Positions 50,156-59,140 of a stretch of DNA of 64,000 bases are shown here, piece after piece. The first letter of the stretch is position 1; each line of letters starts with the position of its first letter. A program made the position numbers and the translations under genes. The stretch is taken from positions 426,982 through 490,981 of the forward strand of contig NZ_WRXM01000002.1 of the NCBI RefSeq assembly GCF_010119205.1, written 5' to 3'. The stretch comes from Haloarcula limicola. Its GTDB lineage: Archaea > Halobacteriota > Halobacteria > Halobacteriales > Haloarculaceae. The notes beneath the pieces are model-generated. The model was not told where the DNA came from and did not search any database. It saw only the letters and a list, made by a program, of their open reading frames with translations.

Positions 50156-50983
50156 ATGACTGGGTCTACTCGATTCGCCGAGCAACTTGGTGGATCGGTC
50201 GGAATTGGGCCGCTTAAACACGTTCTCTCGGCGGTGTACAACGGCGTTGCTGACCCGAGCGCCGTCCCGGCGAAGGTCGAACGCTGGGTCGGGAAGCGAC
50301 ATCCACTATTGTTCAGAAAATACCTCCTGCAAAAGAACAGGAGCGTATATGGGTATTGTGAGCCCCCCGACCCACTGCAATTAATAAATGTCGATCCTGA
50401 TAGCGTCTCCCAAGCACTTGCGGTCGAGCACGGCTGTTATTACTGGCAACATCACAAGTGTGGGACGATTCTGGACGGCCCCTGGGATCAAGACACGACG
50501 CCGGTAGACGAGCTGCTGAAAGTTCGGGCATTAAGTAACCACTTCAAACATGACGTCGAGTGGAAAGAGACAGCCTTGTACGCCGAAATTATAGAGTCAC
50601 ACACCCACGAGGAGGCGCTCTCGCAACTGGAGATCTACGACAAACTGTACACCGACCTGCAAGACGGGTACAAGACGTCCTTTGAGTTACCGGAAACGGA
50701 CTTCATGGAGGAAATTTGCGTCTGTATCGGCCGTCATGGCGAGATACTGTTCTCCCACAGCGGAACACATCGACTCGCGTTGGTGAGAGCCCTCGAACTA
50801 GACGAGGTCCCAGTCAGAGTGATGGTTCGCCACGCGAAGTGGCAGGAAATTCGGGAATCTCTCTCGCACCGACTGAACGATGCGAACAAGGAGGTGGCCG
50901 ACTTTGAGGAGTATCTTGACCACCCCGACCTCCACAAGTTTCGCTCTGAGGAGAAATACGTCACCGAGAGCTACAGAGGCTAG
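50156..50983 (+). CDS. ParB-fold protein of glycan island (first paralog)
   Basis: A 275-aa protein with a C-terminal ParB/sulfiredoxin-like domain, EICVCIGRHGEILFSHSG then THRLALVRALELDEVPVRVM, where the GxHRL motif is the nucleotide-binding core of ParB-type folds. Residues 1-150 form a conserved N-terminal region (GTILDGPWDQDTTPVDELL) also found in the gene at the right end of the window. ParB itself hydrolyses CTP, but many ParB-fold proteins in polysaccharide clusters are not partition proteins. There is no DNA-binding helix-turn-helix here, and no parA neighbour, so chromosome partitioning is unlikely. A kinase or nucleotide-using role in glycan synthesis is possible. Confidence 0.7.
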   Translation: MTGSTRFAEQLGGSVGIGPLKHVLSAVYNGVADPSAVPAKVERWVGKRHPLLFRKYLLQKNRSVYGYCEPPDPLQLINVDPDSVSQALAVEHGCYYWQHHKCGTILDGPWDQDTTPVDELLKVRALSNHFKHDVEWKETALYAEIIESHTHEEALSQLEIYDKLYTDLQDGYKTSFELPETDFMEEICVCIGRHGEILFSHSGTHRLALVRALELDEVPVRVMVRHAKWQEIRESLSHRLNDANKEVADFEEYLDHPDLHKFRSEEKYVTESYRG

Positions 50984-51382
50984 CATCCAAACCTAATGAC
51001 AGGGACCGATCGGGACTGGGAATACGTCCTTTTAGCCCCGCTAGAACAGTTAACGCCCACGAAGGGGTATCGCATATCGATCGGGGCCCTGAGTACGCCA
51101 GTGCCAAGTACCACTAAGGACCCGTCTAGCGAACTCTGGCAACTGAACGACAGTCCATAATTACCCCCTTTGCCCGAACGGTCACTCGAACCGATAGCCG
51201 GTGCGCGCCGCCGCTTCCTGCTTCGACACCACTTCACGGGGAAAGAGCGAAGAGTCGGGAGTAGTGCGGGAGACGTATTGCTGTCTTCGTCTGGACAGCT
51301 ACAACCGACTTCACCCTAGGAGTTCACCGTCAACCAATATCGAACCCTCGATTTTATTAGCATAGTAAAACACTATTGACAT
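50984..51382. other. Non-coding gap with promoter of the DUF1616 gene
   Basis: 399 bases. ATTTTATTAG at 51351-51360 is a TATA element 23-32 nt before ATG 51383. A minus-strand frame of 85 codons (50980-51237) is basic and rejected. Nothing else seen. Confidence 0.45.
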
Positions 51383-51922
51383 ATGCTATGCAGATGGGGC
51401 CGCTGGGCAGGGATTTTACGCAGCGATTCGCCGCTACATACGGTGCTGAACGTGCTACTGATAGCCAGCCTCGTCTTCGCTATCGGTAGTGTCGGGTACG
51501 TCTTTCTCTTTCCAATGCAGAGTGAGCCGTTTTCGGAACTCTACCTGCTTACGGAAAACGAAAGCGGGCATCTAGTCGCTGAGGACTATCCTCGTCAGAT
51601 TGAACAAGGGGAAAGCCGCGAACTCGTCGTCGGGATCCGAAATAGAGAACGAGCCCGAACTGAATATACGGTCGTCGTCCAGATGCAAGAGGTGCGCACT
51701 GTCCGTAACCATACAGTTGTCCAAAACGCTACAAAGGTACGCCGATTTCAAACGACACTCGCTCCCAGAGAGCGGTGGCACCGCCCGCATACTATCAGCC
51801 CAACGACGGAAGGACAGTTGCAGTTACAGTATCTCTTATATAAGGGCGCACCGAGGCAACCACTAAATCGGTCTACTGCGTATCGCGAAGTGCATCTCCA
51901 GATGAATGTTACGGAGCGGTAA
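51383..51922 (+). CDS. DUF1616-like membrane-anchored protein
   Basis: A 179-aa protein with a single N-terminal membrane span (about residues 22-45, VLNVLLIASLVFAIGSVGYV) and an extracytoplasmic beta-rich domain: SELYLLTENESGHLVAEDYP, ELVVGIRNRERARTEYTVVV and TTEGQLQLQYLLYKG. This is the pattern of the DUF1616 domain, commonly encoded in archaeal surface-glycan loci, with several N-x-S/T sequons (for example NHT, NAT, NRS, NVT) that could be glycosylated. Function unknown. Confidence 0.75.
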   Translation: MLCRWGRWAGILRSDSPLHTVLNVLLIASLVFAIGSVGYVFLFPMQSEPFSELYLLTENESGHLVAEDYPRQIEQGESRELVVGIRNRERARTEYTVVVQMQEVRTVRNHTVVQNATKVRRFQTTLAPRERWHRPHTISPTTEGQLQLQYLLYKGAPRQPLNRSTAYREVHLQMNVTER

Positions 51923-52006
51923 ACACTTCGAAGGCTACAGAGCGGTAATCAGGTAGACACTCATTGACCCGTATATCTTTACCTCGCCGCCCGCTTGCTA
52001 TACTAT

Positions 52007-52543
52007 ATGTTACCCGTCGGCCATCTCGCGTTCGCGTTGTTACCGGTGGTAGCGTACACCATTATTTGCCGCCGACGTTTACCGAACGGCGAGGCCGTGT
52101 TAGTTCTCTTAGTCTCGACACAACTCCCCGATCTGATTGACAAACCGCTAGCCTGGACGTTTGGAGTGCTTCCGAGTGGGCGAATGCTTGCCCACTCGCT
52201 CGTCGTGAGCATCCCCATTTTGACGCTCGGCGCCGTCTTGGCGCATCAACGCGGGCGAGGTCGCCTCGCGCTTCTATTCGGGATGGGATATCTCTCCCAC
52301 ATTGTCGGTGATTTCTATCAGATTGCCTTTCTCGGTACCGACTACTACTTCTTCCCGAACCTCTTCTGGCCGCTGCTCCGGGCGAACCCCGATAAATCGC
52401 CGTCCTTTGGTGCGCATGCGCCTAGTAGCCTCTCGGAACTCGTCCTTCCGGCGTCGTTCTTACTGATCACACTGGGCTACTCGCTCGTCGATATATATCG
52501 GCGACGACACATGGAACAATCTATAGCGACGCACACTCTGTAA
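52007..52543 (+). CDS. YdjM-like membrane-bound metal-dependent hydrolase
   Basis: A 176-178-aa membrane protein starting MLPVGHLAFALLPVVAYT. The metal-binding residues of the YdjM/LexA-regulated hydrolase family are visible as GHLAF, QLPDLIDKPL, RMLAHSLVV and YLSHIVGDFYQ (His and Asp residues). Membrane spans surround these motifs. A TATA box GTATATCTTT at 51971-51980 supports ATG 52007 over an upstream start at 51995. It probably cleaves a lipid-linked phosphate or ester; the substrate is unknown. Confidence 0.8.
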   Translation: MLPVGHLAFALLPVVAYTIICRRRLPNGEAVLVLLVSTQLPDLIDKPLAWTFGVLPSGRMLAHSLVVSIPILTLGAVLAHQRGRGRLALLFGMGYLSHIVGDFYQIAFLGTDYYFFPNLFWPLLRANPDKSPSFGAHAPSSLSELVLPASFLLITLGYSLVDIYRRRHMEQSIATHTL

Positions 52544-52699
52544 TCTCTCAATAGTCGTGTTTTCCGCTCCCGCTGCTCAATAGCCCCCTCTTACGAGTCA
52601 TCACTTGACCGAAACCGAGACCGTTCCCGAGTGGAGCATGATATAGGATGAGTGAACTTATTGTCTAAGAAGAACAACCGATAGTAGATTCCTCTAACT

Positions 52700-54508
52700 A
52701 TGTCAGCGCCTGAGTCAGAGTCTGTTTCCAGACGCGAGAAAGTCGAGGCACTCCGTAAAGTCGCTGCATACAATCCGAAACTGACCGTGCTGATCGTCGG
52801 ATTCGGCGTCATTGCCGCAGGACTCGAAGCAGTCGGGTTAGGATTCATCCTCCCCGTTATCGAGATCGTACAGGCGAGTGGTGGCTCACCCGCTGAAGCG
52901 GACGGTGTGATGGGGCTCTTCGTTTCGGGGTATCGGGCTCTCAACGTCCCGTTCACTCTGGGAACCGTCATCGTGGGGGTTGCCGTCGTCATGATCGTCC
53001 GATACGTCTCTAGTTTCTTGGGTGCGTGGTTTAAAGAAGCCCTCCGGACGTACTATATTCGCTATCTTCAAACGGAGGCATTTGACCACGCACTCAATGC
53101 ACGCGTGGCATACTTCGACTCGGAGGGCTCAGACGACATTCTGAACGCGATTATTACGCAAACGAACTATGCGGGTCGGGTCATCGCCCGCGGCGTTCGT
53201 CTACTGCAAATGTCGCTCCTCTCACTCGTATATATCGCTGTGGCGTTTGCAATCTCACCCGAACTCACGATATTCACCGTCGTCGTTCTCGGTGGACTTA
53301 CCTATCTACTTCGGAGCGTCATCGAACCAGGATACAAGCTCGGTGAAGCTGTTGCAGACGCCAATCAGCAACGACAGGAGGCCGCACAGGCGGGAACGCA
53401 GGGCATTCGAGAGATTCGTATCTTCGGACTCGCTGACGAATTGCGTAGCGACTTCGCCGATGCCGTCAACAAATATACTGAGTCACAGATTACGTTACGA
53501 CGTAACGAAGCAGCCCTCAATAACTTCTATAACCTTGTCATCGCCGTCGCTGTATTCGTGTTAATCTTCCTTGCATTGCGGTTCGCCAATCTAACGTTGA
53601 GTTCGCTAGGCGTGTTTCTTTTCGCTATGTTTCAGCTCGGACCCAAGGCCAGTACGGTAAATCAGCTCTTCTATCAGGTCGAAAATGACCTCCCGCACCT
53701 CGTTCGAACGCAGGAATTTGTGAGTACACTCGCCCATCACAAGGAGGAGAGCAATGCTACACGGACCCCGCCGGAGACGGTTTCAAAACTCGAGTTCGAC
53801 GACGTCTGGTTCTCCTACGACCAAGACACGGACGTTCTTCGTGGCATCGATTTCACCGCCCAACAAGGTGAATTCGTGGCGTTCGTCGGCCAATCAGGTG
53901 CTGGCAAATCGACGATTGCCGCACTCCTCGCGCGGATGTACGAGCCCGACAGCGGCCACGTTCTAGCGAATGGCGAGCCGATTCAAGAACTGAGTAATCA
54001 GGCGTGGCGTAAGCATCTCGCAGTAGTACGACAGAACCCCTATATTTTCAACGATACGCTAAGATATAATCTTACGCTGGCGAACCGCAATGCCTCTCGA
54101 CAAGCGATGGAACAGGTCTGTGAGATTGCAAAGGTAGATGAATTCTTTGATGACCTTCCGAATGGCTATGACACGGTACTCGGGGACGATGGCGTTCGTC
54201 TCTCCGGCGGCCAAAAGCAACGTGTGGCCCTCGCTCGAGCATTACTCGCAGATGCCGACATCCTCGTCTTGGACGAGGCGACGAGCGACTTAGATACAAA
54301 GTTAGAGAAAGAGGTACAGCAGTCGATTGAGGAGATGCATCGTGACTACATCATTGTCACTATCGCCCACCGACTCTCCACCGTCAAGAACGCGGACCGT
54401 ATATATACGGTTGAAGACGGCGAGATCTCTGAGTTCGGAGAACACGACGAGTTGTTGAGCCAAGGCGGGACATACGCAGAGCTGTACGCCACGCAAGCGA
54501 CTGGATAG
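52700..54508 (+). CDS. ABC-type exporter/flippase (MsbA-like half-transporter)
   Basis: A 602-aa fusion of a six-span type-1 exporter membrane domain (residues 1-340) and a nucleotide-binding domain. Walker A is GQSGAGKS (from residue 397), the signature LSGGQ is at 501-505, followed by ADILVLDEATSDLD (Walker B) and the switch His in VTIAHRLST. Half-transporters of this type dimerise and flip lipids or lipid-linked oligosaccharides (MsbA, PglK). In this island it is the best candidate for moving the lipid-linked glycan across the membrane. Confidence 0.9.
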   Translation: MSAPESESVSRREKVEALRKVAAYNPKLTVLIVGFGVIAAGLEAVGLGFILPVIEIVQASGGSPAEADGVMGLFVSGYRALNVPFTLGTVIVGVAVVMIVRYVSSFLGAWFKEALRTYYIRYLQTEAFDHALNARVAYFDSEGSDDILNAIITQTNYAGRVIARGVRLLQMSLLSLVYIAVAFAISPELTIFTVVVLGGLTYLLRSVIEPGYKLGEAVADANQQRQEAAQAGTQGIREIRIFGLADELRSDFADAVNKYTESQITLRRNEAALNNFYNLVIAVAVFVLIFLALRFANLTLSSLGVFLFAMFQLGPKASTVNQLFYQVENDLPHLVRTQEFVSTLAHHKEESNATRTPPETVSKLEFDDVWFSYDQDTDVLRGIDFTAQQGEFVAFVGQSGAGKSTIAALLARMYEPDSGHVLANGEPIQELSNQAWRKHLAVVRQNPYIFNDTLRYNLTLANRNASRQAMEQVCEIAKVDEFFDDLPNGYDTVLGDDGVRLSGGQKQRVALARALLADADILVLDEATSDLDTKLEKEVQQSIEEMHRDYIIVTIAHRLSTVKNADRIYTVEDGEISEFGEHDELLSQGGTYAELYATQATG

Positions 54509-54574
54509 ACGTTCGCTACAAAATCAGTGCTTGGAAACTGTACTTACGAATGCAGCATCTCTGATGGATTGAAG

Positions 54575-55891
54575 CTATCTAATACCGCTTTGCTGTTGCA
54601 GTGAGTGCAGTATCACAGCCGCGAAACAAAACAGTATTCCAGACAGTCCTAGAAACCCAGAGACGATACCGAGGCCGATCGGGAACGTGTTGGTCGAGGT
54701 GTAGTTCGTAATCGTCCAGTAGGTGAACGCGAGGCCACCGAACCAACAGAGAAACCCGGGTAGTCCGAGTGCCGTAATTGGACGTTCCCTCTCTATCGTT
54801 CGTAAGATATTGCTCACTAACGTGATTCCGTGAGATATCGGGTGGTGACTACTTGTATTCTCATTATCATAGTTCACGTTCGTCCCAACCTCTACGATAT
54901 CGTAGTTGCGCTCGTGAGCATGATGAAGGATATCCGTACTTGCACTCATCTGACTCCCTATCCCTGGATCGTTCGCGAGGTTCTCGAAGGCTCTGGGTGA
55001 GTAGACCCGGAATCCACATTGCGTGTCCTTAACCCAGGACTTGGGTCGTATGGCACCAAAGCTAAGATTGGTCAGGAAATTAATAACGAGGAGTCCCAAC
55101 TTTCGGTAATACGGTGCGTTCGTCTCACCATCCCCAACGAACCGACTCCCAATAACTATCTCGGACTGACTTTTCGCCTGAAATTCGACCAGTTTTGGGA
55201 TGTCTGATGGATCGTGCTGTCCATCTGCATCCAACACCACGAGATGAGAAACGCACGCCCGTTCGGCCTGTTCGAACAATGAATGCAGCGTCGCGCCGTA
55301 GCCGCGGTTTGTTTCGTGTTCGACAACGATTGCACCCGCCTGTTTCGCTTTAACAGCGGTTCTATCCTCACTGCCGTCGTCAACAACAAGCACTTCGTCT
55401 GCGTATTCGAGGCCCTCTTTAACCACATTCCCAATAGTTGCTTCCTCATTGTACGCTGGAATTCCCACTAGTACCCGTTCCCCACGTTCTAACGGGGGTT
55501 TGCTTCGCGAGTCGACGAGAAATGAGTCCGACTCCTGCAGTACGTTCATACTCGCTTCGAGATCTATCCGGGAGGTTGGGTCGTCGTGAAAGACGAGGCC
55601 CGGAAAGCCGGCTTCACGTGCAGTCTCAAGTAAACACTCTTTCATGGACTGCTGGTCGAACAGTGCATTGCAGTCTACGATACGGGCTCCGAGCGCACGC
55701 GCGAAAACTCGCCACTCCTGATTACCACCGTCCGTACCAACGATGATCGCTTGATGACCGTTCCGTCGTGCATTGATGATTTCGGCAGCGATCGATTCAG
55801 CGGCACCTTCTGTAGCTACTATCCCAACTGCAGGGTTATTAGTTGATACCGTCAGATTGCCATCGATATTAATCTCGCCTACTTTTGACAT
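54575..55891 (-). CDS. GT2 polyprenyl-phosphate glycosyltransferase with extra N-terminal domain (AglJ/DPM1-like)
   Basis: A 438-aa protein. Residues 1-125 form an additional Rossmann-like domain (VGIVATEGAAESIAAEIINA, ARIVDCNALFDQQSM) absent from ordinary DPM1-type enzymes. The GT2 domain follows: RVLVGIPAYNEEATIGNVV, VVDDGSEDRT and VVLDADGQHDPSDI with the metal-binding DAD. A block KDTQCGFRVYSPRA matches the dolichol-phosphate glucose/mannose synthase type. Two C-terminal membrane spans (about 370-392 and 400-430) anchor it. It likely charges dolichol phosphate with a sugar. The neighbour on the left is convergent. Confidence 0.82.
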   Translation of the reverse strand: MSKVGEINIDGNLTVSTNNPAVGIVATEGAAESIAAEIINARRNGHQAIIVGTDGGNQEWRVFARALGARIVDCNALFDQQSMKECLLETAREAGFPGLVFHDDPTSRIDLEASMNVLQESDSFLVDSRSKPPLERGERVLVGIPAYNEEATIGNVVKEGLEYADEVLVVDDGSEDRTAVKAKQAGAIVVEHETNRGYGATLHSLFEQAERACVSHLVVLDADGQHDPSDIPKLVEFQAKSQSEIVIGSRFVGDGETNAPYYRKLGLLVINFLTNLSFGAIRPKSWVKDTQCGFRVYSPRAFENLANDPGIGSQMSASTDILHHAHERNYDIVEVGTNVNYDNENTSSHHPISHGITLVSNILRTIERERPITALGLPGFLCWFGGLAFTYWTITNYTSTNTFPIGLGIVSGFLGLSGILFCFAAVILHSLQQQSGIR

Positions 55892-56484
55892 GGAATATAT
55901 AGTTGCCTGCTGTAGTGTGGAATCGTTCGTTCAATCTGCATTATTGACAGACTCCGGCAACAATACATTTGTTGAATATATAACTATTGGGGCGTCCGCC
56001 GTTAGAGATCCGATAGCCATAGTTCGCAGTAATACTCTCTTCTAATCACATTAAGAATCCTATCAGTTCTCACCTCCCAAGCTAGTTCTACTCGAACGAT
56101 TGGTTTGCTTATCGGGAATCGGACCACATCACATTAACTATTCCTCTAAATTACAGAAATAAACCTTCACAGCATCCGCTGGCGTATTATAACGGGAGTA
56201 CATATGTTATTCATATCTCCGGATTTTCTCTCGTTTGATAGTCGCTACCACCAACGAATATAACGGACCGTTTATCACTGAGTCAGTATTTAGAACTTAG
56301 TATGTTCGGGAGTGTTCAATAGCAAACAATAGAACCGTTTTACATTCCCTCTCTATCTTTTTCCTCTGTAAGCTGCTTCTAACCGGCAAAAACGAGAGAG
56401 CTATGTCTTCGCTGTGAGAGTTCCATAAATAAGACGCTGGCAGATTTAAGAGGCGGGGGGTTGACAGTTCTGGTAGGGACTCAG
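55892..56484. promoter_or_regulatory. AT-rich divergent intergenic region
   Basis: 593 bases with no gene. CCATAAATAAG at 56423-56433 is a likely TATA box for the deacetylase operon; a second AT element (GATTTAAG, 56443-56450) lies 35-42 nt before ATG 56485. On the other side, ATATAT at 55894-55900 is too close to the GT2 start (55891) to be its TATA box. Confidence 0.45.
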
Positions 56485-57336
56485 ATGCATCGAACACAGC
56501 AGAACATCATTTCATTCGATCTAGAACACTGGTACATGGCGACGTTACTGCGAGATGAGGTGACCAACCCAACGGCACGACTCGAGGAGTCTGTTGATAT
56601 TGTGTTATCGTTGCTCAGCGAGTACAACACGCGCGCGACGTTCTTTGTCGTCGGGACGATCGCCGAAAAGTACCCGAATCTCATGGAACGAATCGTCGGA
56701 GATGGCCACGAAATTGGGTCACACGGACATACGCATACCCCAATTTTCGAACTAAACAAAGCAGAGTTCGCGGAGGAGTTAACTCGAAGTTCGGATGCGA
56801 TAACGTCTGCTGTCGGGCAACGGCCTCTCGGATTTCGCGCTCCGAACTTTTCGATCACCCGAAAGACATCATGGGCACTCAACGTTCTCACAAGTCAGGG
56901 TTTCAGATACGACTCAAGTGTCTTTCCCGTGCGCACGCCAATGTACGGTGTCACCAATGCACCGGTAGAGCCGTACGTCCCTGGTGAAGACTCGTTCTCG
57001 AAAACAGCCGGTCGGGGTGCTCACGAGTTGGTTGAGTTTCCGCTTGCCGTGTTTCACCCGACGTTTCGTGTGCCCATCGCGGGTGGCTTCTACGCGCGGT
57101 TGCTCCCCTCAAAACTCCTCAGGAAGGGAATCAAAACACTCAACCGCCGGGGGATACCAGCTACGCTGTATTTCCATCCGTGGGAGTTCAACCCCCGTGT
57201 CGTCCGAACTGACATCTCACTACACAAGCAGTTCGTCAGCTTTCACGGTGTTTCGTCGTTACGAGACACTGTCGCACGGATACTGGAATCGTTTGAATTC
57301 GGTCCGTTACGGGAGCTTCTACCTGCCTATGCCTGA
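56485..57336 (+). CDS. Polysaccharide deacetylase, NodB/PEP-CTERM-locus type
   Basis: A 283-aa cytosolic-type deacetylase. Active-site motifs are intact: ISFDLEHWY at the N-terminus (Asp base), the HxxxH metal site in GSHGHTHTPIF and FRAPNFSITR with the conserved RAPNFS block. The C-terminus YFHPWEFNPR has the HPWEF motif typical of deacetylases from exopolysaccharide loci. ATG 56485 was chosen; an in-frame TTG at 56461 is possible. Its stop overlaps the FemAB-like gene by eight bases. It would remove an N-acetyl group from a hexosamine, exposing a free amine. Confidence 0.88.
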   Translation: MHRTQQNIISFDLEHWYMATLLRDEVTNPTARLEESVDIVLSLLSEYNTRATFFVVGTIAEKYPNLMERIVGDGHEIGSHGHTHTPIFELNKAEFAEELTRSSDAITSAVGQRPLGFRAPNFSITRKTSWALNVLTSQGFRYDSSVFPVRTPMYGVTNAPVEPYVPGEDSFSKTAGRGAHELVEFPLAVFHPTFRVPIAGGFYARLLPSKLLRKGIKTLNRRGIPATLYFHPWEFNPRVVRTDISLHKQFVSFHGVSSLRDTVARILESFEFGPLRELLPAYA

Positions 57337-58375
57337 GATCACAGCCACCGTTTCCCGGATATCCGAGAGCGAATTCAACGGTGAGTGGCAATCCTTCGTC
57401 CAGGACCATCCGATTGCGACGCCCTTTCACTCAAGTCGCTGGCTGGACGCCGTTGCATCTACTTTTGGATACGACGAACGTCAGACACTCGTTTATCGCT
57501 CTGATCGGGGCGAACCTATCGCTGCGATACCCGGGTTCCTTACTCCGGAATTCTTGGGTCGCAGTATCGTCAACCCGTTCTGTGAGTATGGCTTTCCGCT
57601 ACTCGCTCCTGATGTAGCGCAAGAACCAGTGTTCGCCAAGATAGATGAGAACGCCGGCCTGTTACACGCACGGATAATCAAAGAAACCGAGTGGAGCGGT
57701 GTCAGTCGATATAACTGTTCGGGCTACGGGGGACTCGATACCGGGATCTCAATTAGGCTGCCGACGACACGGTCCTATGACGATGTCTGGAACCATACGT
57801 TCAAGAAACGGGCACGCAAATCTGTGCGCAGTGCTCAGCGGGACGACCTGACCATCTCAACAGGCAGCGTTGACTCGTATTACCCTCTATATGTCTCGAC
57901 CATGGAACGACTCGGAAGTCCACAGTTCCCGAAGGCTTTCTTTCGGGCACTGAAGCAGAATTTCGGTGCGAAGATGCGTATTCTTTTAGCTCAGAGAGAA
58001 GAGACGCCGGTTGCAGGCATCCTCTGTTTAGAATGGAACGGCGAAAAAATCGTCTGGAGTAACGCGTCTATCCCACGGTTCTGGGATGATAACCCGAACC
58101 ACCTACTCTATGCCACCGCAATCAAGGCGGCCTGCGAGAGCGATGTACAGGTTATTGATTTCGGCCGCTCTCAGACCGAATCGAGCGTCCACCAGTTCAA
58201 GTCCCAGTTCGGCGGGCACAACTATCGACTCACTAGCTTTGTCGACCCGCCCCATCGGACTCCTCGAGCAGACATCGAGGGGTACGGCAGACTGGCACCG
58301 TTAACCAAGCGACTATCGCCCATCGTCACCCAGAGACACATTGGGCCACAATTGAAACGCTTCCTTCATGAATGA
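57329..58375 (+). CDS. FemAB-like (GNAT-fold) acyl/aminoacyltransferase
   Basis: A 348-aa protein of the FemAB/BioF2-like double-GNAT family found in exopolysaccharide loci. The N-terminal domain has PIATPFHSSRWLDAVASTFG and the second GNAT domain has SVDSYYPLYVSTMERLGSPQ, then EETPVAGILCLEWNGEKIVW and FGRSQTESSVHQFKSQFGG near the C-terminus, the typical FGRS block. Bacterial FemABX enzymes transfer amino acids from aminoacyl-tRNA to a cell-wall precursor; relatives in polysaccharide loci are uncharacterised. ATG 57329 (MPEITATVSR) overlaps the deacetylase by eight bases; upstream extension lies in that gene. It overlaps the next gene by eight bases as well. Confidence 0.85.
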   Translation: MPEITATVSRISESEFNGEWQSFVQDHPIATPFHSSRWLDAVASTFGYDERQTLVYRSDRGEPIAAIPGFLTPEFLGRSIVNPFCEYGFPLLAPDVAQEPVFAKIDENAGLLHARIIKETEWSGVSRYNCSGYGGLDTGISIRLPTTRSYDDVWNHTFKKRARKSVRSAQRDDLTISTGSVDSYYPLYVSTMERLGSPQFPKAFFRALKQNFGAKMRILLAQREETPVAGILCLEWNGEKIVWSNASIPRFWDDNPNHLLYATAIKAACESDVQVIDFGRSQTESSVHQFKSQFGGHNYRLTSFVDPPHRTPRADIEGYGRLAPLTKRLSPIVTQRHIGPQLKRFLHE

Positions 58376-59078
58376 ACTCACACTCGCAGTGTTCGTTGTC
58401 ATCATCCTCGGGACGAACGTGTACTGGTGGCGCCGTGAACGCATCACACGGCAAAGTCTCACGCACAGTCGAGAACGTCTCGAAGCAGCTCCAAACGAAC
58501 AAAACGACACCAGAGTACCACAGGGAGATGGAACCAATATACAGCGAAAGCGCGCAGCGGAAGCCGCCGCTGAAATGCTGGAAACAGCGCCGGAAACCCT
58601 CCCCGAAGAGGTCTACCAATTAGAACAAAAAGTTCGGTCGCTTCAAGGTGAACTCACTGATATTCGCACCCAATGGGCAGATTCGTGGTGGAACGCCCGC
58701 TCAGCCCCCTCGGTCGACGAGACGAGCCCCCATCTCTACACCGTAGAACTGCCGGATGGAAAACTAGCCGAGGCTAAGGCATTCGCTAAACGGGCTGTCG
58801 ATGACGAATATGGTATCACGATTGTCTCCGTGAGTGGAGAGGACGTGTTCGCAGTCGGGGTCGGAGACGCGATGGTGCCGCGATTTAATGCGGAGGATAT
58901 CGCCGACCAAATCACGGAGATAGGCGGCGGCGGTGGCGGCGGTGATAACCGCGTCGCCACCGGCGGCGGGGTAGCCGAACTCGAACAGGCAACGAACCAG
59001 ATCGCATCGCGAATACGAAACCGGATACAATCGGAGACAATTTCGAACGAACACAACGAATCGCAGTCCCTTAAGTAG
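58368..59078 (+). CDS. Membrane-anchored DHHA1-domain protein (AlaRS C-terminal-like)
   Basis: A 236-aa protein. Residues 4-21 are an N-terminal membrane span (LTLAVFVVIILGTNVYWW) followed by a charged stretch. A coiled coil covers about 60-105 (EEVYQLEQKVRSLQGELTDI). Residues 115-220 match the DHHA1 domain that forms the C-terminal part of alanyl-tRNA synthetase: strand HLYTVELPDGKLAEAKAFAK, VSGEDVFAVGVGDAMVPRF, and the glycine run Gly186-192 then ATGGG, followed by the final helix VAELEQATNQIASRIR. No catalytic DHH half, editing or synthetase core is present. It overlaps the FemAB-like gene by eight bases. A membrane tRNA-binding adaptor is a possible role. Confidence 0.72.
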   Translation: MNELTLAVFVVIILGTNVYWWRRERITRQSLTHSRERLEAAPNEQNDTRVPQGDGTNIQRKRAAEAAAEMLETAPETLPEEVYQLEQKVRSLQGELTDIRTQWADSWWNARSAPSVDETSPHLYTVELPDGKLAEAKAFAKRAVDDEYGITIVSVSGEDVFAVGVGDAMVPRFNAEDIADQITEIGGGGGGGDNRVATGGGVAELEQATNQIASRIRNRIQSETISNEHNESQSLK

Positions 59079-59140
59079 ATATCTGCCGCTCGCAGTCCGC
59101 GGGTCAGAGTGTCGACCTGAAGCCGCTAGGCTAATTGCGT

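Noticed and set aside
50156-50983. Chromosome-partitioning ParB
   Set aside because: Only the nucleotide-binding-like core is shared; no helix-turn-helix domain, no parA gene, no parS-like palindromes seen nearby.
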